Under the pieces are notes generated by a model. That model saw only the letters and a program-made list of their open reading frames with translations, searched no databases and was not told where the DNA came from. The position numbers were made by a program, and so were the translations under genes. A stretch of DNA of 64,000 nt from the NCBI GenBank assembly GCA_025345505.1, contig JANVCC010000014.1:836559-900558 (forward strand), in the 5' to 3' direction. Shown piece after piece: positions 24,798-37,200 of the stretch (position 1 is the stretch's first letter; each line of letters opens with the position of its first letter). The DNA is from Todiramphus chloris collaris. Its lineage: Eukaryota > Chordata > Aves > Coraciiformes > Alcedinidae.

Positions 24798-27700
24798 GCC
24801 TCCCCAGACAATAATCTGGAAGAACTTTTACCCATGGGATGCTGAGATGGTCTTTCTCACCCTGAGAGCTGGCTATGGATCCCACTGTTCTTGTCCTGCT
24901 GCCACTACCTCATAAGGTTACTCTTCCAACAAGTTGATGGCAGCTTATTTCTTTTCAAGCCCTGTGCCTGCTGAACAGCAAATGTCAAGTACTACACAGT
25001 AAAGCACTGCTTGCATGTTTGGAAAATCCATAGCATGCTATGTCTGTAAAAAATGTGCTAAAATAGTAGCCCAGTTAAATATCACCCTACCTGGTGGTGC
25101 AATTAGCTAAGTCATGCATGAGCTTTTCTGTTGCTTTACATGGACTGCCTCCTTTTTGTGCTGTTGTTACATCCCAGTGCTCTGGCAACGTGATCTGCGA
25201 AGCTGTTCAGGGGGCTCTCCTGGGATGAGCTTGTATTTTGGCAATAATGGAAGCTGGTGGTAGTGATGGAACTCAAATGCTGTTCTTACCCTGGAATTTT
25301 GTTTGTTTTGATAAACCAGTGCACAAGAGCTACTGGGGTGTTTGTTGAATGTAACATGTTAAAAGACCACTGGACTAGGCCCCACACTTCTCTTGTAGAA
25401 TTTGAAAGTAGCTAAACCAGACTGCTCAGTTTCCAAGAGCAAGTACCTTTTTTATTTTACTGTTCCACCTCTAAGACAGAAAACACATCTTAGAAAACTG
25501 AAGTAGTTTTCCCCACATTTTTCTTAGTACAATATGTTAAAACTACATGGCTAAGAAGTGGCACTACGAAAAGATTTTTTCTTTTAATTTTTTTCCACAA
25601 TAGTTGTTAGAGCAGATAATGTCCAAACATTATGGTTGGAGGAAGAAGAAAAAAAACCCCAAAAAACATAAATTTTAATATTTGCTCCATATGAATTTCT
25701 GTTTATATTGTGAACAACGATGCAGAGCTCTTTTTTCACTGAATAGGCTGGAGGATTCTTGTAGGCTCTTCACAAAGGCTGGCATTAGGCAGAGGAAGCT
25801 AATCTCTTTAGGCTGCTTTTAAAGATTGTGGCACTTGAATGAATGACTCTGAGAAAGAGCAGCTGAATGGAGGTGCTCTTGCTCACCCACTGGAAGGCTG
25901 GAGACAACCTATGCTAACTAAAGTTGTGAGTGTATCTTTTAGTGACCATACCCAAACCATATGTCTTTAAATATGCTCACTATTTTGATCCATGGAACTG
26001 CACTCACACACTTTTCCACATGGATGTGCTCCATCTGATTTTTTCTTTAATGGCATATCACAAACATCAGCTTGAACAATAAATCTGCGATAGAGTTAGC
26101 CATGGTTTATTATTTCTATTAATAGTCTGTGAAAGATTGATGATCTGAAAAAATGCCACAAAATTATTCAGCCTAATAAAGGACAGAGGATAAGACTGAG
26201 GAAAACTTGTTAAGATGCCCAACAGGCTACACCCAGCATTTTGGTCCATGGTCACATACTTAAAATAGTTTGAAGGATTAGGAGCCAAAATTCTGCAAGT
26301 TGTCATCATAATCACAGCTGGGATTATGGGTCAAACAGTGTTGTAGGGAGAATTTCATGTATTAGATTTTTTTTTGGTGCATTAATCAATTTAATATTTC
26401 ATTCCTGTGAATCTTTGCTGCTAATGCAGAATAGGGGAGATTCTGGAGTGCTTGTGGTGTAGAAACAAGAGAGGTTATCAAGTGCACAGGGCAGGAGCAC
26501 AGCATAAATAGGAGATGCTGTGCTTTCTACATTTATCATGACTGTGTCTCATTGTACTCAATATGCACATCTTATTTACCTCTAGATTTTGTTTGGTTTT
26601 GTTTTCCTAGAGGTCCTTTTGAAGTAAGTATTTTATAACCTGAATAGCATGCATTGTTCTGTCATCATGAACATCTGAGGAGAATTTGTGTGGCAGCCCT
26701 TGTGTTAATCCCAGACAATGTATGAAAATTCTGTGAACAGGAGTTACGTTCTGCAGATGGGGGCTTGTGTGTTTCTGCACATACCCAGTTGGTAGAATGA
26801 TAAACCACAGGTTTGTGTTAACAGCCTCGAACCACTTCTGCATTTTCCTCTCACAGTGTTGTTACATTGCAGCCACAGTTATGAGCTCAGCTGGTCAGAA
26901 TATCCAGCTGGCCAGAAGTTCATTCCCCTCCCTTAGCAGCCCTGCTTTGATTGAGAATGGCTTTTGTTCTGGCTGGAAGATGTGTAAGCAGATGAGCAGA
27001 CCTTGCTGAGAAAGATGAATTGATTCTGGGGCACCTTACTTTGGGGAGAGGGGAACACAGGGGATGGGAGATACCAAGCTTGTTTCTGAAGAGTGGACCA
27101 GCCAAAGCCACTGTTTATTAGGGTCATCAGGGACAGTACAGTGACAAAAGGGAAGGAGGCTCTTGTCAGTACTGCTTTATGCCTTTTCCTTCTTCCAGAT
27201 CATGGGTTTTTTTCTCTCCTGAGGTTTGCTCCACTTCATTTCCACAGAGCTTCTCTAGGTCTGCTGGGCAGCATCTTTCACATGGTAGATATTTGCCTCC
27301 TTAAGAGCTCTGTCTGATAAAAAACTTTACTGTTGCACCATCCAGATACTCAGAAGCATACTCGGTTCTTCCATAAGCAGGACAACATTTTTCCTTGCTG
27401 CTGTGCAGATGCCAAAGAATAACTCTGTGACACAGAATAGCAGACAAAACGCCAAATTCCACAGTTCCCCTCTGGAGATATGGCAACCAGAGAACAATGC
27501 ACCTCTGTGGAGATTTTGCAATGTGTTTTTGAGCATGAGCATGTGACTACTGAGCACTATTTTTTATTACCCTCTCTAGGAACCATTCCTTGTGCCCTCC
27601 TGGAGAAGTAACTCTTCCTGCTGGTATCTTCACATGCTAGATAGATGGGTGTCAAGTAGGAACTGGGAAAGCAATCCTTTCTGTAGTCTTCTTTCCACCG

Positions 27701-28459
27701 TGAACTATGAGTTCTCAGCTCTGTGCTGTTCTGGGCAGAGTTGCACCTTCCCCTAGAACTGACCCCTTGCTTATGTTTTTAACAGTGACTATGAAAGCAT
27801 GATGGAAAACTGCTTTGGCATAAGTAGGAACAGAAAGTTGACTTTGACTTATGATTTCTGATGAAGTGGAGCTGTAGCTGTCTATGATAATTTCAAGATG
27901 ACAAATTAGAGTTGAATGCAGAAACAGTGGTGGTTGGTAGGTGGCCTCCATCTCATCTCAGTGTGATCTAAATCAAACCTAAATGATATAGTCTTTGAAG
28001 GATACCAAACATTGCATTCTCCTGTGTTCAGTTGATCAGTGAATATCTCAAAAGTTATGGTCCCTGATCATTCACTTCAATACCTGTCCATTCTTTTTAC
28101 TTCTGAATCTTCCTTCCGTAGTAGACCAAAATTCCCATGTCACACAATTTGTGCCCTTGAGCAACAAGAGTCAATTGTGCTGGCATGGAAAGCAAATGAA
28201 GAGAACTCTAGATGTTAAAAAGAAAGGTGTGCTAATTATATGAAAAAGCAGATGGACAGAAAAGGGAAAGTTGACCCCAAGTGGAAAACTCAGGGGAGTG
28301 CAAACACTCGGGAGCTGTGTCAGGCTGTCCAATCACTGGGCCATGTCCTGGCTACTATGGGGCTCATGGTGTCAGAAAACTCTCCGGGAATCACCAGATG
28401 CCTTATCCTTCAGTTATCATGACCAAGAGAGTGGGGGGTGTAGAGTGCAGTAACAGGCA

Positions 28460-29630
28460 CTAAGGGAAAGGCTGTGGACATTGTTTATCTGGACTCCAGC
28501 AAAGCCTTTAACCCTATTCCCCACAGCATTCTCATGAAAAAAAAAACAAAAACTGTCTGCCCTAGGCCTGGGTGGTGCACATTCTGATGGATCAAACACT
28601 GGGTGGATGGCCAGGCCCAGAGAGTGGTGGAGAACAGAGTTAAATCCAGTTGGTAGCTGGTGGCAAGTGATGTTCACCAGGGCTCAGTGCTGGGGCCAGT
28701 CCTGTTTAATATCTTTATCAATGATCTTGATGAGGAGATTGAGAGCACCCTCAGCAAGTTTGTGGATGACACCAAGTTAGGTGGGAACGTTGATCTGCTT
28801 GAGGGTAGGAAAGCTCTTCAGAGGGACCTGGACAGTCTGGATCAATGGTCTGAGGCCAATCACATGGGCTTCAACAAGTGCTGAGTCCTGCACTTGGGCC
28901 ACAACAACCCCCTGCAATGCAACAGGCTTGGGGACAAGTGGCTGGAAGGGACCAGAGTGTGTTGATTGACAGCTGGCTGAACATGAGCCAGCATGCCCAG
29001 GTGGCCAAGAAAGCCAATGGCATCCTTGCCTGTATCAGGAATAGTGTGGCCAGCAGAAGTAGAGAAGTGATTGTCCCACTGTACTCAGCACTGTTGAGGC
29101 TGCACCTTGAGTACTGTGTTCAGTTTTGGGAGCCACAGTATAAGAAACACATTGAGGTGCTGGAGTGAGTACAGAGAAAGGCAACGAAGCTGGTCTAGGG
29201 TCTTGAGAATAAATCATATGAAAACCAGCTGAGGGACCTGGAGTTGTTGAGTCTGAAGAAGAGGAGTCTGAGAGGAGACCTTACCACTCTCTACAGCTAC
29301 CTGAAAGGAGGTTGTAGAGAGGTGGGTGATGGTTTCTTCTCACAAGTCACAACTGACAGGACAAGAGTAAATGGTATCAGGTTACACAAGGGGAGATTGA
29401 GGTTGCACATTACGAAAAACTTCTGTACAAAAAGTATTATCAAAGACTGGACCAGGCTGCACAGGGAAGTTGTTGAATCACCACCCCTGGATGTGTTTTA
29501 AAAGCTGTCTAGATATGGTGCTTAAGGATATGGTGCTTAAGGATATGGTGTAGTAGTGGCACTGGTAGAGCTAGATACTGGTTGGACTTGATGATCTTAA
29601 AGGTTTTTTCCAACTATAGTGATTCTGTGA
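28460..29630 (+). mobile_element. CR1 LINE, C-terminal RT half plus 3' end
   Basis: The longest sense-strand CR1 copy in the window, about 1.17 kb and 5'-truncated. It opens with the RT motif containing DIVYLDSSKAF (about 28478), continues through [20 protein letters not shown] and the catalytic FVDDTKLGG box (about 28762), and ends with the CR1 3' terminus (GACTTGATGATCTTAAAGG, then GATTCTGTGA). Truncated 5' ends are normal for CR1. The reading frame is broken by a stop codon at 28882-28884 and by later frame changes; open pieces at 28660, 28878 and 29244 lie in different frames. This is a decayed, non-autonomous copy. The true 5' boundary could be up to about 80 bp upstream. Confidence 0.93.
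29512..29550 (+). repeat. 15 bp tandem repeat inside the CR1 3' region
   Basis: GATATGGTG appears three times at a 15 bp period, separated by CTTAAG, near the end of the CR1 copy. The other CR1 3' end at 56.9 kb has this segment once, so the array is probably a local expansion within this copy. Confidence 0.85.
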
Positions 29631-30644
29631 ACACTGCAGGTGCTCAGTGGTGCCATGTGTGGTAAGCCAGCATGGCTTTGTGTGATTCCTATGGCCTTCT
29701 TGAGGAGCAGACAGAAAAACATCCTCCTGATGACTTCTCTGCTACTGGAAAGATGCTGCACTGGGCAGATACATGTTTGAAAGAAAGCAATCAGTCAAAG
29801 AAGCAATTGTAGCACCATCGTATACATACCTATTCATATGTGGATAATTACATAAGTAACTCTATCTGTCTTTTAGGAAATTATGTTCCTTTTATATTTT
29901 ATTAGATAACTTTCTGAAAACTGAGTCATCAAAATACAATAAAAGAATAGTAAAATATTTTAAACAATGAATGTTTTGGGCAGTCTCTGACAACTATGCA
30001 TTAACTTGCTTTCGTTGGAAAGATTATTTAGATGAGAGTATGGGACACATCCAGTAGAAGAAAAAAATACTGGTATGTCTGTCATTATAGAAGTACCTGA
30101 AAGCAAGGAGTAATACAGGGGAAGGAGAGATAAAATGGGATAGAGTTAGAAATTAGAGTATTTCAGTAGTGTTAGCTGCAGATATTCTGTATGTAGATTC
30201 TACTCCCCATTTCTGTTTTAAGTAGCATGAAGAAAATCAAAGGCACTGGTTAGATTTGAAAACCTATTATATTATTAAACTCAAAAGCAGAATGACCACT
30301 ATTTTCAAATATTAGGTACTTGAATAATTTGAAGTCTATTGGCAGACAAACCAAAAAGTTAAGAAGTAACATATCTAAATATTAATTTTGGCATGTTTCA
30401 GTATGCTTGCACATCTTTTTGCTTATACCTATCCTATATGGAAAACCTTTTGCTATCGTTTCTGAAAAATAGTTCAAGTCACATTGCTAGTTCAAGATCA
30501 GGTTTGGTCATTTGTTCACGTTATTAAATACTTGCCTTTATTAATTAAGATATTTTTTAAATTGACCTGCTTAGTATATTTTTGCATGCTTCAAAATATT
30601 CTAGATATCAATCACTGTCCTTAGCTTCTAACTGTGCAGTTCTT

Positions 30645-30829
30645 CGGTACACCCACAAAAAAATAAATACTCGGACCATTGGACAAAGAAGAAACTCGGC
30701 ATCTGCCAGTGAGTCAGCACACGACTTGGAGCTGTGGTTTGGCACTCCTTCTCGAGTGGAACGGCACCTCGGTCGGCACGGTGCTTGCGCCAGTGAAACT
30801 GCTTCCCTGGCAAAGAGCTGCCATGCACG
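30645..30829. promoter_or_regulatory. CpG-dense patch with AP-1/NF-E2-like site
   Basis: Eleven CpG dinucleotides fall in 185 bp (30645, 30672, 30697, 30722, 30753, 30762, 30770, 30774, 30779, 30788, 30828), against a very CpG-poor surrounding intron. Within it are an inverted CCAAT box (ATTGG, 30678-30682) and TGAGTCAGCA (30710-30719), which fits the AP-1 core and half of a MAF/NF-E2 site. Small open frames on both strands (92 codons on +, 78 on -) reflect low stop density in GC-rich sequence and match nothing I know. A cis-regulatory element is the most economical reading; a decayed GC-rich retroelement piece is an alternative. Confidence 0.35.
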
Positions 30830-33451
30830 AATAAGCACAAACAAGGACTCTGGTCATTAATGTTTCTGTCCTGTGAGCAAAAAGAAAAGTTTAGGGGTTG
30901 ATTTGTTTGTTTGTTTCCCTTTCCAAAGCATGTTCTGATCTTTTGATGGTAAGTGCTTTACAAATACTGAATACGATGACATGCTTCCCAAGTAAGCAAG
31001 TAAATAAGCTTAGTAATGATAGCCTTGACCTAGTATGCTATTAGTCTCAGTACTGTACAGTCATAATGAAAGACAGTATTTGCTCTGCAAAGATACAACA
31101 TTTAGAGAGTGGACATCAGACAGATGTAGCAAAAAAATTCCCAGGAAGGATGAGATTGCACTGGTCGAGATGAAAAGCACTCGCCTTGGCACACTGGTTA
31201 TCTAATCACCATTGTTGTTGGCAATGCAGAAAAGGACAATTTCAAGGTCAGATGAGGGGAGAGATTAAAATTTAGCATAGTGAATATTCTCAGAGGCCTG
31301 TTTTTCTTGCACATATAGTGGCATTACCAAAATCCAGAGGAGTCAATAATCTTGCCATACTCCATATGTGTAATGAAGAAGTGTTTGGACCCTGCACTAG
31401 GCCACAAAATACTGTAGCTAATTAAAATCTAGTGCTTTCTGTACCAAGATGAATATTTTATATTGAAAGAGACTCCTCCATTGGCAGCATGAGTGCTTGC
31501 CTCCTAAGAAGCTGATCATGCTTTCCCTAATCTCTTTCCTTAATGAGCTGCCTGGAGAAGTAGAGCAACAGCAGAGTCAGCAGAAAGCTTCGCCTAGGTC
31601 TTTGCTCCATTTGTTGTTGCACTAGCTACTAATAAGTTAGTACAACCAGATTTTGTGTATCTGAGCAATTACAGCACTGTTCATGTGGTTTTATATAGCT
31701 GCCAGGCCACAAGACGAGTGACCTCAACAACCCTCTTCTTTTACAGGACTTAATAACTTTTGCATTTCCTTACTACTCCAGATGGAGGACATCAGTGAAA
31801 TTAAACAAAATTGCAGGCCTCCTAAAGGTTTATAGGGAGCTCAAAAAATTGTACAATGTTATTCCTGGGCCAGTGCTGATGAAATGGTATGCCTTTACAG
31901 CCCTTTTAAAAAAATGCATTTACATTATCTTAAAACTGGATTCTAAGCACTTACAAAAATAAATAAAATGGAAAAGGCCACTGAGTAATTTCAGAGGATT
32001 AATATTGTCTAGGTTCAAAATTTATAAGGATTATTAAAGCCCCAGACTCTAAAACTGAAGGAGCTGTTCTCCTGTAAATGATTTTAATAACACCTGTGTT
32101 TGTCTTTTGTTATTTCTCTTGCTGTTGCGCCTGCAGACCTTCGTAAAGTCTTATTTTACAGACATACTGTAAAGAGGCATTATAGTTTGCAGCCTTGGTT
32201 GTGACAGGATGAAACAGTTTGGTGAATAGCACTGATGGACTGGGGAAAAGAGTGAGAGGAAAGGTCTCTTCTTGCAGCTTGTGTAAGAGCCTGTTTACCC
32301 AATAGTTCAATGTTCCTGTCAGAAAGGCTTTCTTGAGCGTGGGTGAAGAACTGTACATCTTTATTTTTCCCTTCTTTTAAAGTCTGTTTCTTTCATAAGA
32401 AGAGGTGGGTGAAGCCATGTGCAGGGAAGGGGATGGCTGTTCCTTTCTGTGGAGCACAAGGGAGCAGTCCTCAGGCCATGAGGTGAGAGAGCAGAGGGTA
32501 GCAGTGAAAATGCAGTGAGGATCTGGAACTCCAGTCCTCAACTGTGGTGGCCAAAACCTTCCTGAGGACTGAGCTTCTGTGGAGAGGTTGCCACACCTTG
32601 GGAAATCTGGGACTTCGACAAAGTCAAACTGAACAGTAAGGACTCATTCTGCAAGGACACAATGAGCAAGGGAAGCATGCTTTATACAGCCTTCACCTTT
32701 CTTTCTGCTGGACATAGTCACTGGAGGTTGTTCAGTACCGTCTGACTTTCTCAGGTTGAAACACCTTTTGATCTCTCTTTGAAATTTCACTATATGGAAA
32801 ATGTTCAGACAAATCCACCTCAGAGCCCTAGTGTACTGGGTCTGGCTGGAGTGAAGTTGATAACATCTAGCTGACTTGGAGCCCCATTATGACGCGTAGC
32901 AAACCAGAAGAGAGAATAACATCTGCACTACAGATTCATATTTTCTTGTTTAAAACGTAGCTAACACTGAAGCCTGAAGCAAACTAAAAGCCTGGCGTGC
33001 AGAATGTATTCTTTCTAAAAGGCTAAAAGAAGTGGATGAGGTCATAATCTTTCTCTTTCCCCTTCTCGGAGTTTCTAAAGAATTTGGATTGTTTGTATGG
33101 GCATAGCAACTGCTGTTATGGTGGGGCACCACTTGTTTTCATTTTATAACCCTTGTCATGGCTGTCCTGCAAGGCAAGGCAACTGATGAAGCAGTGCTGT
33201 AAAAGTCAGGGGGTGAAAGCTGAACAACTGCAACAGGCGGAGAATGTTCAGACCTGATGGGTTTAAAGTTATTGGGGGATTTAAGTAATCTTTTTTGTTG
33301 GTGTTGTTTTAATTAATTATTTTGTAATGTTCTAGTGTAGTTCAATAGCTCACTAATGCTTTGGACAAAGGATGCTTTTTCTAGAGACATGTTTTCTTTG
33401 AAATAAAAACATACCAGTGTTAAATATATTTTGAGACACTTGACAGCCTGT

Positions 33452-33568
33452 CCCTTGACGAACACTGTTGGCGTAGGCAAACTGCTGGCCTCCTGTCCTC
33501 TGCCACCCTACCCCTTGACTGACATCAGTGGCATAGGCAGCGTGCCACCCACAGTATCTACGTGAGGC
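33452..33568 (+). repeat. Imperfect 60 bp direct repeat, two units
   Basis: CCCTTGAC at 33452 recurs at 33512, and the following bases stay alignable: TGTTGGCGTAGGCA against ATCAGTGGCATAGGCA, then a CTGCTGG/GTGCCAC block. The units are diverged, which suggests an old tandem duplication, about 0.6 kb upstream of exon A. Function unknown. Confidence 0.6.
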
Positions 33569-33757
33569 ATGATCCTCTCAAATCACAGTGCCATTGCTGG
33601 AGCCAAGGGGTGTCCTGGCTCTTAAGCATATTCAAAAGGCATTTACGTGACTGTGTGTTGCTGCCAGGTGACCTGGACAACAAGTGTCCACCAGAGCTGT
33701 GGCATCATTTACAATGCCATGTTTGCTATTGGTGGCTGGGCATAAACCAAAAACCAC

Positions 33758-33782
33758 CATAAACCAAAAAAGTTTTGGTTTA
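33758..33782. repeat. 11 bp perfect inverted repeat (hairpin)
   Basis: ATAAACCAAAA (33758-33768) and its reverse complement TTTTGGTTTAT (33772-33782) are separated by 3 bases. A further direct copy of ATAAACCAAAA lies at 33741. The hairpin would form about 360 bases upstream of exon A in the pre-mRNA. It is short and AT-rich, so it may be incidental. Confidence 0.7.
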
Positions 33783-34144
33783 TAACATGCTGTCAGACTC
33801 CATCACTGCATCACAGGCACTCAACAGATAGCCTGGCAAAAAACACAGGGTGGCATATTTAACACCAGAAACACAGGTGCCCAGTATGGCTTCTCCTTTC
33901 CCCATTTGATTTCCAGCTGGCATGTCCATCTCATTGCTGAAGAGCTGTAGCCCCTCTTCCTAAATGGTAAAAAATCTTATGAGACCAGCTTCACCCATAA
34001 TTTTCAAAAGCCTGGTTTATTTTTATACTCCTTACTTTTCCTGGTGACATTGACAGAGGAATCCTTGTTGATGTCTAGAAGTGTGTTTTTATATCATTGT
34101 ACTTGACTTAACTTTGGTTTTGTTCATCTCCTCTTCTCTTCCAG

Positions 34145-34246
34145 TGGAGTTTTTATACTGTGATTTGGCTTCCATGAAGTCTATACGGCAATTTGTGCAG
34201 AGGTTTAGAGCAAAGAATTGTCCACTCCATGTCCTGGTGAATAATG
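34145..34246 (+). CDS. DHRSX: DHRSX-like SDR oxidoreductase, internal exon A
   Basis: Internal coding exon of 102 bp (34 codons net). It begins after TTCCAG and ends before GTGAGT, both canonical. The first two bases complete a Val codon whose G comes from the upstream exon, and the last G starts the Ala codon finished by exon B, so both flanking introns are phase 1. The peptide starts VEFLYCDLASMKSIRQFVQ and ends PLHVLVNN. The Asp of YCDLAS is the conserved SDR residue near the cofactor adenine, and the closing NN is the first half of the NNAG motif. From memory the segment matches vertebrate DHRSX at most positions, better than other classical SDRs such as RDH or WWOX. DHRSX is reported as a dolichol-pathway enzyme interconverting polyprenol/dolichol and their aldehydes, and earlier as a secreted autophagy-promoting protein. 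Exon numbering cannot be fixed from this window. Confidence 0.93.
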
Positions 34247-37200
34247 GTGAGTTCTGCTTTTTAATTCACATATCCGCAAAGGAAGATGTGACAAAAGGGG
34301 CTCTTGTCTATCACTTCATATTTCAAATTGATTGTCTGAATCCTATGTCAGTTTAAAATATGGCTACATTAAAAGGAATGTCTTTCTAGTAGTTAAATTG
34401 CATTTTTTTTGAAAGATTGTCAGCTGAGCAGACTGAACACTTCACTGCCACCCCAGCTCATGATATTATTGTAAGTTTTGTTCCTTTGCTGTGTTTTTCA
34501 TCTCTCCAACGCTAAAAATCATGGGAACGCAACAAGAATCTGAGAATCCCAAATAACAATAAAGAAAGGCTGTGCTTTATGCCTGTAGAAAACCTGTCCT
34601 TTCATCTCTATTTACTTGCTCTCCCCTTATATTTTCCCTGTATGAATATGTGTGTTTACTGTGGCTCTTGGTGAGCTGGGCTGGAGGGGTTAATCCGTCT
34701 GAAATATAATGTAGCAAATTATCCAGCGACCTGAGAGCAATCACTACTTAGATCAAGGCACTGCTGAAAAATTGTCCATAAAGCAGAGCCCTCAGTGGTC
34801 AGAGGACAAATAAAAAGGACAACATTTCAAGATTTATCTTGCATTCATACAGTTATCAAATGAATTTCATTACTCTTAGGGATTTTAACTTTTGTTATTC
34901 ACATACTTGCCATCTAATTATGTTTTATAGCCACAATATTTTTGGAAACCAGCCCATACAATAATTTTCCTCTGAAAACCCTGCATGCTCTGCATATGCT
35001 TTCCTAAAGGGGAATTTTCACCTGTCTGTTTAACTAGGGGAAAAACCTGCCAGCAACAACTTAGGCTTCTTTTAGAAGTTTTCTGCTGTTATACGCTGCT
35101 GTTCTTGTTTTCCCAATTATTTGCATGTATTTTTGTTAAGACATCCCAAAGAACATTTTCTGTTTTCCTGAGCACCCTTCAGTCCTAGTGAGGACAAACG
35201 TGCTGTAAATGAAGGGGTTTGTTACATTTGTTGATGCCTTAAAGAGCTCTCAATAAATGCAAACAAATATTGCAATAAAAATTCAAGAGTATTTTATTTC
35301 CTGATTGATATGAAACATTCATGAAATGTTCAATTAAATGTTCATTTTTATTTGATTAGTCAAAAAAGCTACCATTATTATTTTAATTGTGCAATAATTA
35401 AAGGTAGAGGATATTTAATCCTGGTTACAAAATATCTCCAGTTTTACATGCCTACTTTTTAGGATGCAGAGTACAAACTGTTACACAAGTGGGAACAACA
35501 ATATTTGTAAAGAAGCACTTTTGTTGGAAAAAAAGGTTTTGATATCTATGTACCTGTCAGGCATACCCTGCCCTCCACCAGTTATCTGCACGAGCAAAGT
35601 CAAGATTGTGTCTCAGGGACTTGAGGGCAGCTTGGGAAGGAAATAATGGGGCTGAAGAAACAGCACAGTTGGGAAACCCTCTTGAATAAAAGATTTTATT
35701 CTGCCCTAGCAGCTGCTGGAGCAGGATTCAGTTAAATATGTCCTCTTAATCAAGAAACAAAGTTATATGAAAATAGATCTTTTAATATGCCTCATGTGAT
35801 ATGAGACCAAAATGTGTAGGTCCGAGGTTCTTTAAAGAAAGAAACTTGAGAATAATATTTGCCTGAATCAGTCTGTATTTTTGTGACCTACAAAAAGGGC
35901 ATTTGATTTCACTTACACTCAGTTCCCAAATACAGTTGGCAAGAGATAATCTGTTGTTTGAGAAAATGCCATCAGAAACTACAATTAAATGAATGGTCCA
36001 ACTCTACTTTTTGCTGTATCTTTAACAGAATCACAGAAGTGATCATGTCCAAAGATGCTGTAAAGACTGCTGTAAAATTAAGTTATTGTCTGACCATTAT
36101 CTGGCAAGTCACCAGCCTCCATTTCTGAAAGCTCTTTCCTGCAGGTTTTTTTTTTCAGTCCTTTTTGTTTGCTTTTGTAAATAATCTGTAGCATTTAGTT
36201 CTGTTACTAGTTTCACAGTGAAAGCCCAAGTGATTTCTTGGTACACAAGAGGAAAATGGACATACCTAATGGATGAGAAACGGCCTGATCCAAAAACCTT
36301 TGAATATTTTCTCTTGGCTTTCCATCAGAGTTGAACACATCCAAGACAAATGCTGACATTTGGGCTAACCGGTAGGGTTTTCCTTTTCCCTTTCCCTCTT
36401 CCCTTTTCTTTGTAATTTGTTTTGCACTGTAATGCAATGCACTAAGGAAGAACACTCAGTCCATCGTGGACTCTGTTATCAATGGGAAGGCATTTTGCAT
36501 GACCATTAGATGTCATGCAGGACATCTCATCATGACATGATTGATTTTCTTTTGTCTCAGTGTATGCATCTAAAGTAGTAGGTTTGTTAGTATCACATAG
36601 TACTTTGTTATGTTTTAGAGGTCTTGAAGGTCTGGTGTTCTTCAGATGAAGAAGTAATTTAATTTTTTCACACATAGGGAAGAGCCTGTGGGCCAGGCAG
36701 TTTTTCAGGTCACTGGTGATTTTTTTTAAAAAATGTATCTCCATCACTTGCTCTCTGTCACCCACCTATCTCAAGGATCTAGCTGGAAATTAAATTACTA
36801 CTAAATTCCTGAGTTTCAAAACATTCTAGAACTAGACACCCAGGTCCCACAAAAATTTCAGTAAGGTTTAGGTATCCAACTAATTCAGGAACTTTAATAA
36901 GTCTTGTGTGAACATTTAGGGTGTTCAAAATGAAGATTAGTGCACTAAAGTCACCTCCTCTCTTTTCGTTATAGCTGGTTTTAGCATATCCATTTAACTT
37001 TCTAATTTCTAATTTAAAAGGAAAAAATTGGTTGAATGCACGTATTATTTCAGCTGACAAATAAAGTCCTGTTGCTCATTACTATGCTTTCTGCCTCAGT
37101 AATGTGCATGCTCAGCTCTTGGTCTTTAAAATAAACAAAACATATTAAACATGCAAATACAGTATTACATAAACGTGGGGGTTTTTAAATATAACGTGCT

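Larger units (their letters stand above)
23581..28459. other. Intron sequence between CR1 copies
   Basis: AT-rich intron without a recognisable exon or RNA gene. It holds a short CR1 tail at 24101 and a 17 bp A-run at 24781. The last 100 bp or so before 28460 may belong to the next CR1, since its similarity to the CR1 RT decays gradually rather than stopping cleanly. Otherwise I see nothing. Confidence 0.5.
29631..34144. other. Intron sequence directly upstream of exon A
   Basis: Intron ending at the acceptor of exon A. The last 35 bp or so form a pyrimidine-rich tract (TTTTGTTCATCTCCTCTTC type) that closes with TTCCAG at 34139-34144. It holds the CpG-dense patch at 30645-30829, an imperfect 60 bp direct repeat at 33452 and a hairpin-forming inverted repeat at 33758. 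I see no further exon. An IVTGG-like reading at 32714 was examined and rejected. Confidence 0.6.

Noticed and set aside
32714-32755. A reading IVTGG on the + strand, like the SDR cofactor-binding start
   Set aside because: The residues after IVTGG do not fit the TGxxxGIG loop. There is no acceptor upstream in the right phase and no donor after a suitable length, so it is a chance match rather than the missing DHRSX exon.
36025-36050. CAGAATCACAGAAG resembling a CR1 3' tail
   Set aside because: The GGTTGGAAGGGACC block expected next to it is absent, so the match is too short to call.
36213-37060. Three minus-strand open frames nearly end to end
   Set aside because: Each is about 80-107 codons with no motif, in different frames, and with no splice signals linking them.
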